A DNA stretch of 40,605 bases from Actinopolymorpha alba DSM 45243 (GCF_000373925.1 NZ_KB892757.1:1-40605); one strand, 5' to 3'; positions 8,506 through 17,946 are shown, numbered from the stretch's first letter. Notes: generated by a model not told the origin, from the letters alone. Made by a program: numbers and translations.

Positions 8506-8656
8506 CGCCGGCGACCGCAGGCCTTAGGTCCTTCTGGATCCTGGCTGATGGACTCTGCTGAAGCGGAGCACACTGGGCAAATGTGGAGGTTCGAAGGACC
8601 TGTCCGGGTGCGTGCGGGTGTGGGACGCGCCCGGTGAGAAGCGTGAGGCGGCTGTG

Positions 8657-9409
8657 ATGAGCGACGCGAAAGCCGCTCCCGAGGTGGCGATCGGGATCGA
8701 CATCGGGGGTTCGGGCATCAAGGGCGCACCGGTGGCCCTGAACGCCGGTACCTTCGCCGCCACGAGAGTCCGGCTGCTCACGCCGACTCCTGCGACCCCC
8801 GATGCGGTGGCGGAGGTCGTCGCGCAGGTGTGGGAGCAAGTCGGTGTTGACGGCCCGCTCGGTGTGACGATTCCCGGTGTCGTACGCGATGGTGTGGTGG
8901 AGACCGCGGCGAACATCGATCGGGGATGGATCGGTGTGAACGCGGTCGACCTCTTCACCAAGGCGACGGGACGCGCCGTTGGCGTGGTGAACGATGCCGA
9001 CGCGGCCGGGATCGCGGAGATGAAGTACGGCGCCGGTCGGGACCGGGCCGGCGTCGTCGTGATGCTCACCCTGGGAACTGGTATCGGCAGCGCGGTGTTC
9101 GTGGATGGCACGCTGGTGCCCAACACGGAATTGGGCCATCTGCCGCTCCATCACATGGACGCCGAAGAATGGGCCGCGGAATCTGTGAGGGAACGCGAGA
9201 ACCTGTCGTGGAAACATTATGCGCATCGGCTCCAGAGCTATCTTGAACTCGTCGAGCGATTGCTGTGGCCGCAGCTGATCGTCATCGGCGGGGGTGTCAG
9301 CAAGAAATCCGAGAAGTTCCTGCCACATCTGACGCTCCGGACCGAAGTCGTTCCCGCGCAGTTGCACAACGATGCGGGCATTGTTGGAGCCGCGCTGCTC
9401 GCGCCGTGA
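8657..9409 (+). CDS. ppgK: Polyphosphate glucokinase (ROK family)
   Basis: Phosphorylates glucose to glucose-6-phosphate using inorganic polyphosphate, and often ATP, in the cytosol; a hallmark enzyme of actinobacteria. The 250-residue length fits the family. The ATP/polyphosphate motif [13 protein letters not shown] is at residues 14-26, followed by the sugar-site [13 protein letters not shown] and the second phosphate loop [21 protein letters not shown] supplies the E/H motif seen in PpgK. The ATG at 8657 is preferred over the longer GTG-started frame because conserved sequence begins only there and a GAGGCGG site precedes it. pgi, which uses its product, lies nearby on the opposite strand. 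It is probably monocistronic. Confidence 0.92.
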   Translation: MSDAKAAPEVAIGIDIGGSGIKGAPVALNAGTFAATRVRLLTPTPATPDAVAEVVAQVWEQVGVDGPLGVTIPGVVRDGVVETAANIDRGWIGVNAVDLFTKATGRAVGVVNDADAAGIAEMKYGAGRDRAGVVVMLTLGTGIGSAVFVDGTLVPNTELGHLPLHHMDAEEWAAESVRERENLSWKHYAHRLQSYLELVERLLWPQLIVIGGGVSKKSEKFLPHLTLRTEVVPAQLHNDAGIVGAALLAP

Positions 9410-9453
9410 GGGTCCGGCCGAGTGGAAAAGGCGGGTGGCGCGCACACGTAGCC

Positions 9454-9494
9454 GAGGATGGTGAAGGGTTTCCGTCAAATGGCGACCCAAACCC
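9454..9494 (+). repeat. Degenerate copy of the dispersed hairpin repeat
   Basis: Identical at 31 of 41 positions to the copy at 22260-22300. Where that copy pairs GGATT with AATCC, this one has GGGTTT (9466-9471) and AAACCC (9489-9494), so the changes still pair. The outer part of the stem is lost. Confidence 0.55.
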
Positions 9495-9615
9495 GGCGAT
9501 GTCAGGCTCGCCGACCGCCGCTCAGCCAGCTGCCCGGCGCGACGGGTTTTTGAACAGGCCCCCGGTACGTCGGTGGCCGATCTCGCATGGTGAGCGACAC
9601 TCGAACCCGACCAAG

Positions 9616-9662
9616 GATCGTGAAGGATTCTGGTCATATATCGACGAAAATCCTTCACGATC
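9616..9662 (+). repeat. Dispersed hairpin repeat, copy 1
   Basis: Perfect 14-bp stem GATCGTGAAGGATT (9616-9629) / AATCCTTCACGATC (9649-9662) around the 19-base loop CTGGTCATATATCGACGAA. The same stem and a loop differing at two positions recur at 22263-22309. It has no coding potential and is probably a REP-like intergenic element. Confidence 0.8.
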
Positions 9663-9779
9663 ATGGCCCGCCACCTCGGCGAAGTTGATCAACGGTCCGG
9701 GTTCTGGCGGCTCGCCGCTGCCAAGTCAGAGGCCACGAGTTTTGAATAGGCCTCTGAAGGCACAGCCTCATGTCTCACT

Positions 9780-10547
9780 TCACCGGAGGCGGGACGAGGA
9801 CAGAATCGACCCGAGATGGGCCGCAACCATGACCCAGGTGACTGTGGCGATGGCGGCAACGGTGAACCGGGTGGGATCGCCGCTCCCGATAACAGCGTCG
9901 ACGACAGCGGCTGCCAGCAGCGCCAGGGACGCCTCGATGCCGTTCGTGAGGCGATGAATCTTGAGGGCTGACGCAAGCCGCCTGGCAGCGGCGATGCCGC
10001 GCGAGCGCGGTCTGGTCGCCTCATCGTCAGCGAGCGGCATCCCGTGGCGGGCGCGGGCCACATCGACGAGGTCGGTCGACGCCTTCAGCAGCACGACTCC
10101 CAGAGCTGCCGCCAGGCCGACCGAGATCCATCCGCCCGACGCGCCCTGAGCCGCCCGAAGACCCGCGCCCACCATGAGCGCCGCATCGGCAAGATATGCG
10201 CCGAGCCGATCCACATAGATTCCGGTCGCGCTGTACCGGCGCTTCCACCGTGCGACCTCACCGTCCACGCAGTCGAAGAGCAGGAAGAGTTGGAACAACA
10301 CTGCCGCCAGGATGGCCCCCGGCAGGCCAGGGATCAGCAGGGCGGCACCGGCGCCCACACCGCAGACGACCATGGTCCAGGTCAGGGTGTTCGGTGAGAC
10401 GGGAGTACGTACGAGCTGCCGGGTGGCGTGCAGGGAGAGGCGGCGCATGTACAGGCGACCCGCCCAGTGCTCACCGTTGCGGCTTCGCAGCTTCGCGCGC
10501 GGTTGGCAGACCGCACGCACCTCGGCCAATGAAGGTGCAGCGACCAT
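9780..10547 (-). CDS. CDP-alcohol phosphatidyltransferase family membrane enzyme
   Basis: Transfers a substituted phosphate group from a CDP-linked donor to an alcohol at the membrane, as in phospholipid or inositol-phosphate synthesis. The family signature DX2DGX2ARX8GX3DX3D is complete in FDCVDGEVARWKRR followed by SATGIYVDRLGAYLAD (about residues 92-121). Several membrane helices follow. The length (255 residues) is usual. The ATG at 10547 lies 6 bp after the pgi stop on the same strand, so the gene is probably co-transcribed as the second gene after pgi. The acceptor alcohol cannot be told; inositol-phosphate or glycerol-phosphate are the common cases in actinobacteria. Confidence 0.87.
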   Translation of the reverse strand: MVAAPSLAEVRAVCQPRAKLRSRNGEHWAGRLYMRRLSLHATRQLVRTPVSPNTLTWTMVVCGVGAGAALLIPGLPGAILAAVLFQLFLLFDCVDGEVARWKRRYSATGIYVDRLGAYLADAALMVGAGLRAAQGASGGWISVGLAAALGVVLLKASTDLVDVARARHGMPLADDEATRPRSRGIAAARRLASALKIHRLTNGIEASLALLAAAVVDAVIGSGDPTRFTVAAIATVTWVMVAAHLGSILSSSRLR

Positions 10548-10553
10548 GCCGAA

Positions 10554-12209
10554 TCAGCGCCCGCGCAGCGCGCGGTAGCGCTCGACCAGGGCGGCGGTGG
10601 AGGTGTCGAGCCCGGTGGTGTCGGACGGCCCGGTCAGCCGGGGTTCGAGCCGCTTGGCCAGGACCTTGCCGAGTTCGACCCCCCACTGGTCGAAGGAGTC
10701 GATGTTCCAGATCGCGCCCTGGACGAAGACCTTGTGTTCGTAGAGCGCGACCAGTTGGCCGAGCACGGACGGACTGAGCTCGCTGGCGAGGATCGTCGTG
10801 GTGGGACGGTTGCCGCGGAACGTACGGTGGGGCACCTGCTCCGCGGGCACCCCCTCGGCGGCGACCTCCTCCGCTGTCTTGCCGAACGCGAGCGCCTGCC
10901 CCTGGGCGAAGAGGTTCGCGATCAGAAGATCATGCTGGTCAGCGAGTTCACGGAGTTCGGCGACCGGTCGCGCGAAGCCGATCAGGTCGGCCGGGATGAG
11001 CTTGGTGCCCTGGTGAATCAGCTGGTAGTAGGCGTGCTGCCCGTTGGTGCCTGGCGTGCCCCACACCACCGGTCCGGTCTGCCAGTCGACCGGGTGTCCC
11101 TCGCGGTCGACCGACTTGCCGTCGGACTCCATGTCCAGCTGCTGGAGGTAGGCCGTGAAGCGCCCGAGGTAGTGGCTGTAGGGGAGCACCGCGTGCGTCT
11201 GCGCGTCGTGGAAGTTGTTGTACCAAACGCCGAGCAGCCCCAGCAGCATCGGCGCGTTCCTCTCCGGCGGCGCGCTCTTGAAGTGCTCGTCGACCAGCCG
11301 GAATCCGGCCAGCATCTCGCGGAAGCCCTCTGGGCCAAGGGCGATCATCAACGAGAGACCGATGGCTGAGTCGTACGAATACCGGCCGCCCACCCAGTCC
11401 CAGAACTCGAACATGTTCGCGGTGTCGATACCGAACGCCGCCACCTCCGCGGCGTTCGTGGAAACCGCGACGAAGTGCTTGGCCACCGCCGCCTCGTCAC
11501 CAAGACCCGCTACCAGCCAGCGCCGGGCCGAGGTCGCGTTCGTGATGGTCTCGATGGTGGTGAAGGTCTTGGACGAAACGATGAACAGTGTTTCGGCCGG
11601 GTCGAGGTCGCGGACCGCCTCGTGGAGGTCGGCGCCGTCGACGTTGGAGACGAAGCGGACCGTGAGCGACCGCTCGGTGAACGCCCGGAGCGCGTCGTAC
11701 GCCATCGCCGGCCCGAGGTCGGAGCCCCCGATCCCGATGTTGACGACGGTCCTGATCGGCCGCCCCGTGTATCCGGTCCACGCGCCCGACCGCACCTGCG
11801 CGGCGAAGGCGGCCATCCGGTCGAGGACGGAGTGCACCTCGGGTACGACGTTCTCCCCGTCCACCTCGATCTGCGCGTCTCGCGGGGCGCGGAGCGCGGT
11901 GTGCAGGACGGCCCGGCCCTCGGTGACGTTGATCTTGTCGCCGCGGAACATCGCGTCCCGCAGGTCGGAGACGTCGCGGGCGGCGGCCAGGTCCTGGAGG
12001 AGCCGCAGGGTCTCGTCCGTGACCAGGTTCTTGGAGAAGTCGATGTAGAGGTCGCCCACCTGGACGGAGTACCGCTCGGCGCGCCCGGGATCGGTGGCGA
12101 ACAAGTCGCGCAGGTGTACGTCACCGAGCCGCGTCCGGTGCTCCCTCAATGCACCCCACTGTGGCAGGTGGTCGAGTCGGGCGCGGTCAGGTCGCGGGGT
12201 CTCAGACAT
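10554..12209 (-). CDS. pgi: Glucose-6-phosphate isomerase
   Basis: Interconverts glucose-6-phosphate and fructose-6-phosphate in glycolysis and gluconeogenesis. At 551 residues it has the normal length of the long bacterial/eukaryotic form. Diagnostic motifs are present: [27 protein letters not shown], the strongly conserved [20 protein letters not shown], and [17 protein letters not shown] near the C-terminus. The ATG at 12209 has an AGGAG site upstream (minus strand, about 12216-12220). The phosphatidyltransferase gene follows 6 bp downstream. ppgK, which supplies its substrate, is nearby but on the other strand. Identification is secure. Confidence 0.97.
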   Translation of the reverse strand: MSETPRPDRARLDHLPQWGALREHRTRLGDVHLRDLFATDPGRAERYSVQVGDLYIDFSKNLVTDETLRLLQDLAAARDVSDLRDAMFRGDKINVTEGRAVLHTALRAPRDAQIEVDGENVVPEVHSVLDRMAAFAAQVRSGAWTGYTGRPIRTVVNIGIGGSDLGPAMAYDALRAFTERSLTVRFVSNVDGADLHEAVRDLDPAETLFIVSSKTFTTIETITNATSARRWLVAGLGDEAAVAKHFVAVSTNAAEVAAFGIDTANMFEFWDWVGGRYSYDSAIGLSLMIALGPEGFREMLAGFRLVDEHFKSAPPERNAPMLLGLLGVWYNNFHDAQTHAVLPYSHYLGRFTAYLQQLDMESDGKSVDREGHPVDWQTGPVVWGTPGTNGQHAYYQLIHQGTKLIPADLIGFARPVAELRELADQHDLLIANLFAQGQALAFGKTAEEVAAEGVPAEQVPHRTFRGNRPTTTILASELSPSVLGQLVALYEHKVFVQGAIWNIDSFDQWGVELGKVLAKRLEPRLTGPSDTTGLDTSTAALVERYRALRGR

Positions 12210-12332
12210 CAGATCGCTCCTGGTCGTCGGTCGGTCGAGGAGTCCTCCGACCGCAACGGCGATCGGCGCGGCCAGCTTCCACTGCCATCTTGTCTGAAGC
12301 CTGGCACGACGGTGGACGGAGGTTGGTCTGAA

Positions 12333-13475
12333 CTACTGCACCGGCGTGGCGCTGACCGCGCGGAGATAGGCGGAGGCGGACTCGCGGGTCCGGATCTCGG
12401 CCGGGAGCACGATGTGTTGGACGTCGCGGTACGGGTCGTCACTGCCGATGCGTTCGGCCAGCAGCCGCATCGCGCGGACGCCCATGTCGAGGGAGGGGAG
12501 GGCCGCCGCGACCGCGGTGAGGGGGATGATGTCGTACGGCCCAGCGTCGTCCATGCCGGCCAGATCGACCTGCCCGGGGATGTCGACGCCAAGCTCGAGC
12601 AGTGCGTTCGCGGCGGCGGCGAGCACGTAGCCGTTGGAGCAGAGGAACACTGTCGGCGGCTCAGTGGCGCCGAGCAGGCGGGACAGAACTGCCCGGCGGG
12701 TGGCCGCGGGTTGGTCCCGGAACGACCGGAGCACGGTCAGCTCGGGCAGCACCGGAAGGTCATGCTCGCGGAGGGCGTGTTTGTGGCCGGTGAGCCGGTC
12801 ACGGACGCTCGTGCACTGAGTCTCGCTCCAGAGCGTGCCGATGCTGCGATGGCCACGATCGATCAGTTCCTTGGTCAGCTGGTAGCCGACCGTGAAGTTG
12901 TCGACGATGACGGCGTCGGTGGCGAGGTCGGTGCGGTAGCGGTCCGCCAGAACGACGGGTACGCGGCGACGGCGGAGGTCCTCGAGAAGATCGCCGTTGG
13001 CGTGGCCCTCGACGGGATAGAGCACGACGCCGGTCGCGTTCGTCGCGATCGCCTGCTGGAGGGCGCGTTCCTCCCGCTCCGGGGAGCCGTCGGAGTCGGA
13101 CAGGAACATCCGGTAGCCGAGTTCGGCGCACACGGATTCCACACCCTTGACCAGCCGCGACACGTGCGGGCCCTGCAGGCCGTGGACCACGCAGGCGATA
13201 CTGCGATCGTCGCTGCCCGGACCGCCCGAACTCGCGGGCCGCGGCGTCGGCTCCGCGACGAAGGTGCCCTTGCCGCGCCGGCGAACCAAGGCGCCCTCAG
13301 CCACCAGGTCGTTGAGGGCGCGGACGGCGGTCGTAGTGCTGACGCCGTACCTCTCGCACACCTCGCGCTGGGTGATGAACGGCGTGCCGGCGATGTAGTC
13401 GCCGCGGGCGATCGTCGCGCGGATCTCGCGCTTGATCTGCTCGTAGATCGGCTCGAGTGGTCCGGTATCGCTCAC
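12333..13475 (-). CDS. GntR-type repressor with LacI-like sugar-sensing domain
   Basis: Hybrid regulator of 380 residues. The N-terminal winged helix (about 9-75, LEPIYEQIKREIRATIARGD, then GVSTTTAVRALNDL, then RRRGKGTFVAE) is a GntR DNA-binding domain. Residues 90-375 form a LacI/periplasmic-binding-like domain (GIDIP-type segments such as NGYVLAAAANALLELGVDI and GMDDAGPYDIIPLTAVA), which normally binds a sugar. This AraR/GntR arrangement represses sugar-use genes until the ligand binds. The GTG start at 13475 is the only start that keeps the conserved N-terminus. It diverges from a secreted glycoside hydrolase gene; paired half-sites and a perfect palindrome in the 259-bp gap are its likely operators. 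Confidence 0.88.
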   Translation of the reverse strand: MSDTGPLEPIYEQIKREIRATIARGDYIAGTPFITQREVCERYGVSTTTAVRALNDLVAEGALVRRRGKGTFVAEPTPRPASSGGPGSDDRSIACVVHGLQGPHVSRLVKGVESVCAELGYRMFLSDSDGSPEREERALQQAIATNATGVVLYPVEGHANGDLLEDLRRRRVPVVLADRYRTDLATDAVIVDNFTVGYQLTKELIDRGHRSIGTLWSETQCTSVRDRLTGHKHALREHDLPVLPELTVLRSFRDQPAATRRAVLSRLLGATEPPTVFLCSNGYVLAAAANALLELGVDIPGQVDLAGMDDAGPYDIIPLTAVAAALPSLDMGVRAMRLLAERIGSDDPYRDVQHIVLPAEIRTRESASAYLRAVSATPVQ

Positions 13476-13523
13476 CAGGTCATCCCCGCGACGTCGGCCA
13501 ACACTCCTGCTCCTCCCCGCAAA

Positions 13524-13535
13524 TTAACGCGTCAA
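13524..13535. promoter_or_regulatory. Candidate operator half of the GntR regulator (left)
   Basis: TTAACGCGTCAA. Its reverse complement differs by one base from TTGACACGTTAA at 13593-13604. The two lie 69 bp apart in opposite orientation, on either side of a perfect palindrome, within the divergent promoter region. Confidence 0.55.
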
Positions 13536-13556
13536 ATAGCAATCGTCGCAATGACC

Positions 13557-13582
13557 GTAACACAGCCATCTGGCTGTGTTAC
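13557..13582. promoter_or_regulatory. Perfect palindromic operator candidate
   Basis: Arms GTAACACAGCCA and TGGCTGTGTTAC (12 bp, perfect) around TC, centred between the regulator and the glycoside hydrolase gene. It is too close to the promoter of the hydrolase to be a terminator of either divergent gene. It is probably a regulator-binding site, possibly of a second LacI-type protein. Confidence 0.6.
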
Positions 13583-13592
13583 GACAGATCGC

Positions 13593-13621
13593 TTGACACG
13601 TTAATACGGCATTACTAGCGT
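13593..13621 (+). promoter_or_regulatory. Promoter of the secreted glycoside hydrolase, overlapped by an operator
   Basis: TTGACA (13593-13598), 17-bp spacer, TAGCGT (13616-13621), about 115 bp before the ATG. The -35 lies inside the half-site TTGACACGTTAA (13593-13604), so a bound repressor would block RNA polymerase directly. Confidence 0.55.
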
Positions 13622-13734
13622 GCGGCGTGCGCGCAACCCGGCACTCACATCGCGATTCGCAGGCCGTCCCCGTCCTCCCGAATTTCCCAGCGACCTGTCA
13701 CCGAACGCAGGCAACGAAGGTCCGGAGAGGTGAG

Positions 13735-16700
13735 ATGCGCAGAGTTCGAAGAGTTCTCGGCTTAGTCGTGGCCGCCGCCCTCGCTGTGGCGGCGGGAGTG
13801 GCCGCCGCGCCGTTCACACCAGCCGGGGCGGCTGGCAAGGAACAGGTGATCGGCGGCTTCGAGTCAGATTCTGAAGGCTGGACCCTGGGGCTTGGAAACG
13901 AGTTTCCAGGAGCCCAGGGCGACTTCCGCCGCGACACCTCAGACGCCAAGGAGGGAACGAGTTCCGGCCTGCTGAGCGGAAACTTCAGCAATGGCGGCAA
14001 CTACGTCGAGACCGCCCGTGCCCTTGATATCGATGCGAACGCCCTACGGCTGTGGGCTCGGTCGGCGGACCTCAGTGGTGTCGCGCTCCGCATGACTGAC
14101 AGCACCGGCCAGGTGCACCAGCAACTGCTGCCCCTCGCGGCAGGTGGCGCCTGGCAGGAGTTGACGGTGAGCCGTTTCGACGGTGGCCAGGGCTATTTCC
14201 ATTTCGGTGGTGCGAATGACGGTGTCTGGCACGGGCCGGCGAAACGGGTGGCGTTCCTGCTCGACAGGGGCCGCCTCCTGGGCGGGAAGTCCAGCGGTGC
14301 GGTCCGTTTCGACGATGTCGCGGTGACCGTGCTCCCGCCCGACCTCGCCCTCGGTCAGGTCAAGTCGGGCAACGTGTTCGTGGGGTCGGAGCCAACGGCG
14401 TTCACGGTGACGACCGCGGGCGACGCCGTGTCGTGGGAGGCGTACGACTTCTCCGGCGCCCGCGTCGCCGGCGACCGGAAAGCCCTCGACGCGGAGGAGT
14501 TCACCTTGGCGGTCCCGGTGGAGAAGGCCGGCTACTACCGCCTCGTGGTGACCGCCGAGAAGGCGGGGGCGGTGCTCGCGACCCGGGAGACGACGTTCGC
14601 GCGACTAACGGCATTCGACAGCGCGGCGGTCGCGGACTCGCCGTTCGGGATGGCCGCCCACGTCACTGGAACGCCGAACCTCGACACCATCTCGCTGATG
14701 GCGAAGGCGGGTGTCAAGAACCTCCGCGAGGACGCTTTCTGGAACTCGATCGAACAGACCAAGGGCGTGTACGGCTTCAACCGTTACGACCCGTTGCAGT
14801 CGAAGCTGACCGCGAACTCCATGCGCTGGCTGCCGATCTCGGCGTACACCAACCCCCACTACGACAACGACGCGACGCCGTACACCGACGAGGGTCGAGC
14901 CGGGTTCGGCGCGTACTCCGCCGCCACCACCGCGCATTACGGAGACGAGGTCAAATGGATCGAGGTCTACAACGAGTTCAACATCGGTTTCGGTGACCGC
15001 GGTGACGGCCCGGCCGACAGCCGGCCCGACTATTACTACCCGCTGCTGAAGGCGACCTACGAGCAGGTCAAGGCCGCGACCCCGGACGTCGCGGTCGTGG
15101 GCGCGGCCACCGCCGGCGTGCCCCTGGACTGGCTGGAGGAGGTCTTCAAGCTCGGCGGGCTTCGCTACATGGACGCGATCTCGGTCCATCCGTACGTCTA
15201 TCCGTCCGTGCCTGAGCAGGCGGCGAAGAGCCTGGCCGACCTCAAGGAGCTGATCAAGAAGTACAACGGCGGCAAGCTCAAGCCGATCTGGATCAGCGAA
15301 CAAGGGTGGCCGACCCACCAGGCTGGCAATGGCGTGAGTGAGGCGACCCAGGCGGCCTACATCGTTCGCAGCCACGTGGTGGCGTTCTCGGAGGGCGTCG
15401 AGAAGTTCTTCTGGTACGACTTCATGAACGACGGCCTGGATCCGGCATACAACGAACACAACTTCGGAGTCATACGCAACACCAGTGACGCCAAGGGCAA
15501 GTGGACACCGAAGCCGGCGTACGTCTCGTACGCGGCGATGACCCGCCAGCTCACCGGCGCGACGTACACCCGCCAGGAGCAGATCGCCGACGGCATCTCC
15601 AGCCACGTCTTCACCAAGGACCGCAAGGAGACCCGCGTCCTGTGGTCGACCACACCGACCGTGGTGACCGTCACGACTGACGAGCCGGTCACCGTGACCG
15701 ACCTGACCGGTGCGAGCACGACGTACCACCCGCAGGCCGGGCGGGTGTACCTCTCGCTCTCCGGCGACCCGATCTACCTTGCCGGCAACGGCCTGCGCCT
15801 GGGCGTCGACGGCAAGCTGTCCTTGACAGCCGACGAGGGCGGGCAGGCGATCCTGGGCGACCCGGTCGCCATGACCCTCACCGTCGACAACACCAAGCCC
15901 CCGCGGGCGCCGATCCAGGGCACGTTCGAGATCGCGGGCGCCTCGGTCCCGGTCTCCGTGGCGGCTGGTGCCAAGAAGGCGATCCCGGTGAGCGCGCCGG
16001 CGCGATCGGCCACCGGCCGGCACGACCTGGTGGGTCAACTCCTCAACGGCGGAAAGCCGTCAGCTCGGTTGGGCTCCCGGGTCGAGGTGTCACATCCCCT
16101 CGCGGTGACGGCGAAGCACGTGCTGAAGGGCGGCGAGGACGTCCTCGCCGTCTCCGTGACCAACCGTGCGGCGCAGGACGTCCCGGTCGGCGACCTCACC
16201 TGGAAGGCGGGCAGCAAGCAGGGAACGGTCGACCTGCCCTCGCCAATGCCGGCACGTACGACGAAGGCGGTGGACATCCCGCTCTCCGGCCTGGCCGCGG
16301 GCACGACGCACCAAACGCAGCTTCGGCTGCCAGTGCCCGACTTCGGCGACGTGGTGGTCAACGGCAAGGTCGCGATGCTCCCGCACGACCAGATCCGCGC
16401 CCTGCCGAAGAAGACCATCACTGTGGACGGCTCGCTGGATGACCTGACCGGCGTTCCGGCGCTCGATATCGCTGCCGACGGGAAGGTGGAGATGCCCGGA
16501 TACGCCGGTGCGGATGACCTGAGCGGCTCGGTGTGGTGGACCTGGGACGACGACCACCTCTACCTGTCGGCCCGCGTCCACGACGACACGCAGGCGCAGC
16601 CGGCGACGGGGGAGCGGATCTGGTCAGGGGACAGCATTCAGTTCTCGGTCGGGTCCGGGCTGCCGGGGGAAACCGTTAGTTGGTACGAGTACGGCGTCGC

Positions 16701-16998
16701 TCTCACCTCCGCCGGGCCACAGGTTCACCGCTGGTTGACCGCTGAGGGAGCCGTCGGCCCGGTCACCGACGTGGCGGTGAAGGTGACCCGCGACGAGGCG
16801 GCGAAGGACACGATCTACGAGCTCGCCCTGCCGTGGCGACAGCTCACACCGTTCGTCCCACAGGATCGGCTGATGAGCCTGTCGTTCCTGGTCAACGACA
16901 ACGACGGCGCGGGACGCAAGGGCTGGATCGAGTGGGGATCCGGCATCGGCGGCGCGAAGGACGCGTCGCTGTTCAAACCGACCCAGCTGGTGGACTGA
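13735..16998 (+). CDS. Secreted multidomain glycoside hydrolase with CBM9-like module
   Basis: Predicted secreted enzyme of 1087 residues. A signal peptide (RRVRR, then a hydrophobic stretch ending near AGAAG, residues 1-33) leads into a beta-sandwich domain (about 35-200). A clan-A-like (beta/alpha)8 catalytic domain follows (about 300-600) with acid/base candidate E414 in YNEFN and nucleophile candidate E522 in WISEQGW. After beta-rich linker domains, the last 190 residues (from TVDGSLDDL, about 896) look like a family 9 carbohydrate-binding module. The exact GH family is not certain; GH39-like or GH5-like folds fit. The ATG at 13735 has a GGAGAGG site. Operators upstream suggest control by the divergent GntR-type repressor. 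The substrate is unknown, probably a plant polysaccharide. Confidence 0.8.
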   Translation: MRRVRRVLGLVVAAALAVAAGVAAAPFTPAGAAGKEQVIGGFESDSEGWTLGLGNEFPGAQGDFRRDTSDAKEGTSSGLLSGNFSNGGNYVETARALDIDANALRLWARSADLSGVALRMTDSTGQVHQQLLPLAAGGAWQELTVSRFDGGQGYFHFGGANDGVWHGPAKRVAFLLDRGRLLGGKSSGAVRFDDVAVTVLPPDLALGQVKSGNVFVGSEPTAFTVTTAGDAVSWEAYDFSGARVAGDRKALDAEEFTLAVPVEKAGYYRLVVTAEKAGAVLATRETTFARLTAFDSAAVADSPFGMAAHVTGTPNLDTISLMAKAGVKNLREDAFWNSIEQTKGVYGFNRYDPLQSKLTANSMRWLPISAYTNPHYDNDATPYTDEGRAGFGAYSAATTAHYGDEVKWIEVYNEFNIGFGDRGDGPADSRPDYYYPLLKATYEQVKAATPDVAVVGAATAGVPLDWLEEVFKLGGLRYMDAISVHPYVYPSVPEQAAKSLADLKELIKKYNGGKLKPIWISEQGWPTHQAGNGVSEATQAAYIVRSHVVAFSEGVEKFFWYDFMNDGLDPAYNEHNFGVIRNTSDAKGKWTPKPAYVSYAAMTRQLTGATYTRQEQIADGISSHVFTKDRKETRVLWSTTPTVVTVTTDEPVTVTDLTGASTTYHPQAGRVYLSLSGDPIYLAGNGLRLGVDGKLSLTADEGGQAILGDPVAMTLTVDNTKPPRAPIQGTFEIAGASVPVSVAAGAKKAIPVSAPARSATGRHDLVGQLLNGGKPSARLGSRVEVSHPLAVTAKHVLKGGEDVLAVSVTNRAAQDVPVGDLTWKAGSKQGTVDLPSPMPARTTKAVDIPLSGLAAGTTHQTQLRLPVPDFGDVVVNGKVAMLPHDQIRALPKKTITVDGSLDDLTGVPALDIAADGKVEMPGYAGADDLSGSVWWTWDDDHLYLSARVHDDTQAQPATGERIWSGDSIQFSVGSGLPGETVSWYEYGVALTSAGPQVHRWLTAEGAVGPVTDVAVKVTRDEAAKDTIYELALPWRQLTPFVPQDRLMSLSFLVNDNDGAGRKGWIEWGSGIGGAKDASLFKPTQLVD

Positions 16999-17011
16999 CA
17001 CAGGAGTAAAG

Positions 17012-17064
17012 GTGCCGGAGGTCTTCTCGGCGGCTTGCCTGAGCCGTCGAGGAGCCTCCGGCAC
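17012..17064 (+). terminator. Terminator after the secreted glycoside hydrolase
   Basis: Stem GTGCCGGAGG (17012-17021) / CCTCCGGCAC (17055-17064), with nearly continuous pairing inside (GGCGGCT with AGCCG). It begins 14 bp after the stop codon. There is no T-run. Confidence 0.75.
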
Positions 17065-17142
17065 TCGTGTGCGGGGTACGCTCGCGCGAGGTGGCCCACC
17101 GAGCCGGCGGTGGGGGTGGCCGGAACCACACAGGGGACGGGA

Positions 17143-17946
17143 GTGGGTTTGTTGATTCCGAACGTTGTTCACCTGATCTTCGGTCTGGCGCCCGACTTCG
17201 GTGGCAAGCCGTTCTCGCTGGTCCACCATCTCGCCATCGAGTCGATCAGGCGGACCAACAACCCCAGCGCCATCAACCTCTACTGCAGGTACGAACCAAC
17301 GGGGGAGTGGTGGGAGCGGAGCCGACCGCACGTCCGGCTCCATCACCTTGATCCGCCCACGGCGGTCGGCGGCCGCGAGATCAGGCACTACGCCCACCAG
17401 GCTGATCTCGCCCGGCTGGAGATTCTGTACCAGGAGGGCGGTATCTACCTCGATCTCGACGTTATCTGCGTACGCCCGTTCACCCCGCTGCTGTCTGAGA
17501 GTTGCGTGCTGGGCCTGGAGCTTGGGCGTCGGGTCGAGGGCTTGTGCAACGCCGTCATCCTCGCCGAGCCGCGAGCCAGGTTCATCGGTGAATGGCTGCG
17601 CGGCTTCGACCCGGAAACCTCGCTGTGGCAGGGATTCAGGTCAACGGGATTCGATGACCACTGGACGGAGTACTCCGTGCAGTACCCCTGGCTGCTGGCG
17701 AGGACGTACCCAGAACACGTCCGGGTCCAGGGACATCGCAGCTTCTTCTGGCCGAACTGGACCGACGAGGGTCTGGCCAGGCTCTTCGAGCGACCCGAGT
17801 CGGACTATCCCGGTGCGTACTGCCACCACCTGTGGGAGAACCTCGCCTGGGAGCCCTACCTGCGGACGCTCACGGTTCGCGACGTGCGGGAGGGCACGAG
17901 CTACTTCTGCCAACTCGTGCGGCGCTACCTTCCACCCGAGTCGTGA
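17143..17946 (+). CDS. Glycosyltransferase with DXD motif (Gly_transf_sug / GT32-like)
   Basis: Predicted sugar transferase of 267 residues using a nucleotide-sugar donor. The diagnostic block is HQADLARLEILYQEGGIYL followed by DLDVICVRPF. The DXD metal and nucleotide site is D104-L105-D106, as in capsular and mannosyl transferases of the GT32/TcdB-like group. The GTG at 17143 follows GGGGACGGG and begins where similarity should begin (LLIPNVVHLIFG, with IPxxxHxIxxG); the longer frame upstream overlaps the terminator and is rejected. It is the last gene before the RiPP locus, same strand, 233 bp upstream. It may decorate the RiPP or belong to envelope glycan synthesis; the sequence does not decide. 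Confidence 0.8.
   Translation: MGLLIPNVVHLIFGLAPDFGGKPFSLVHHLAIESIRRTNNPSAINLYCRYEPTGEWWERSRPHVRLHHLDPPTAVGGREIRHYAHQADLARLEILYQEGGIYLDLDVICVRPFTPLLSESCVLGLELGRRVEGLCNAVILAEPRARFIGEWLRGFDPETSLWQGFRSTGFDDHWTEYSVQYPWLLARTYPEHVRVQGHRSFFWPNWTDEGLARLFERPESDYPGAYCHHLWENLAWEPYLRTLTVRDVREGTSYFCQLVRRYLPPES

Larger units (their letters stand above)
9410..9779. other. Intergenic region with degenerate duplicated hairpin units
   Basis: 370 bp without a gene between ppgK and the convergent phosphatidyltransferase gene. It holds two copies of a hairpin element: a degenerate one at 9454-9494 and a clean one at 9616-9662. Each is followed some distance downstream by a similar string (GGGTTTTTGAACAGGCC near 9544, GAGTTTTGAATAGGCC near 9737). 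The region therefore looks like a diverged tandem duplication of a unit of roughly 100-150 bp. One or both hairpins may also terminate the two convergent genes. Confidence 0.5.

Noticed and set aside
10734-13604. Long plus-strand open frames opposite pgi and the GntR gene
   Set aside because: They are antisense shadows of high-GC genes; translations are rich in Arg, Gly and Ala without domain signals, and they lack ribosome sites.
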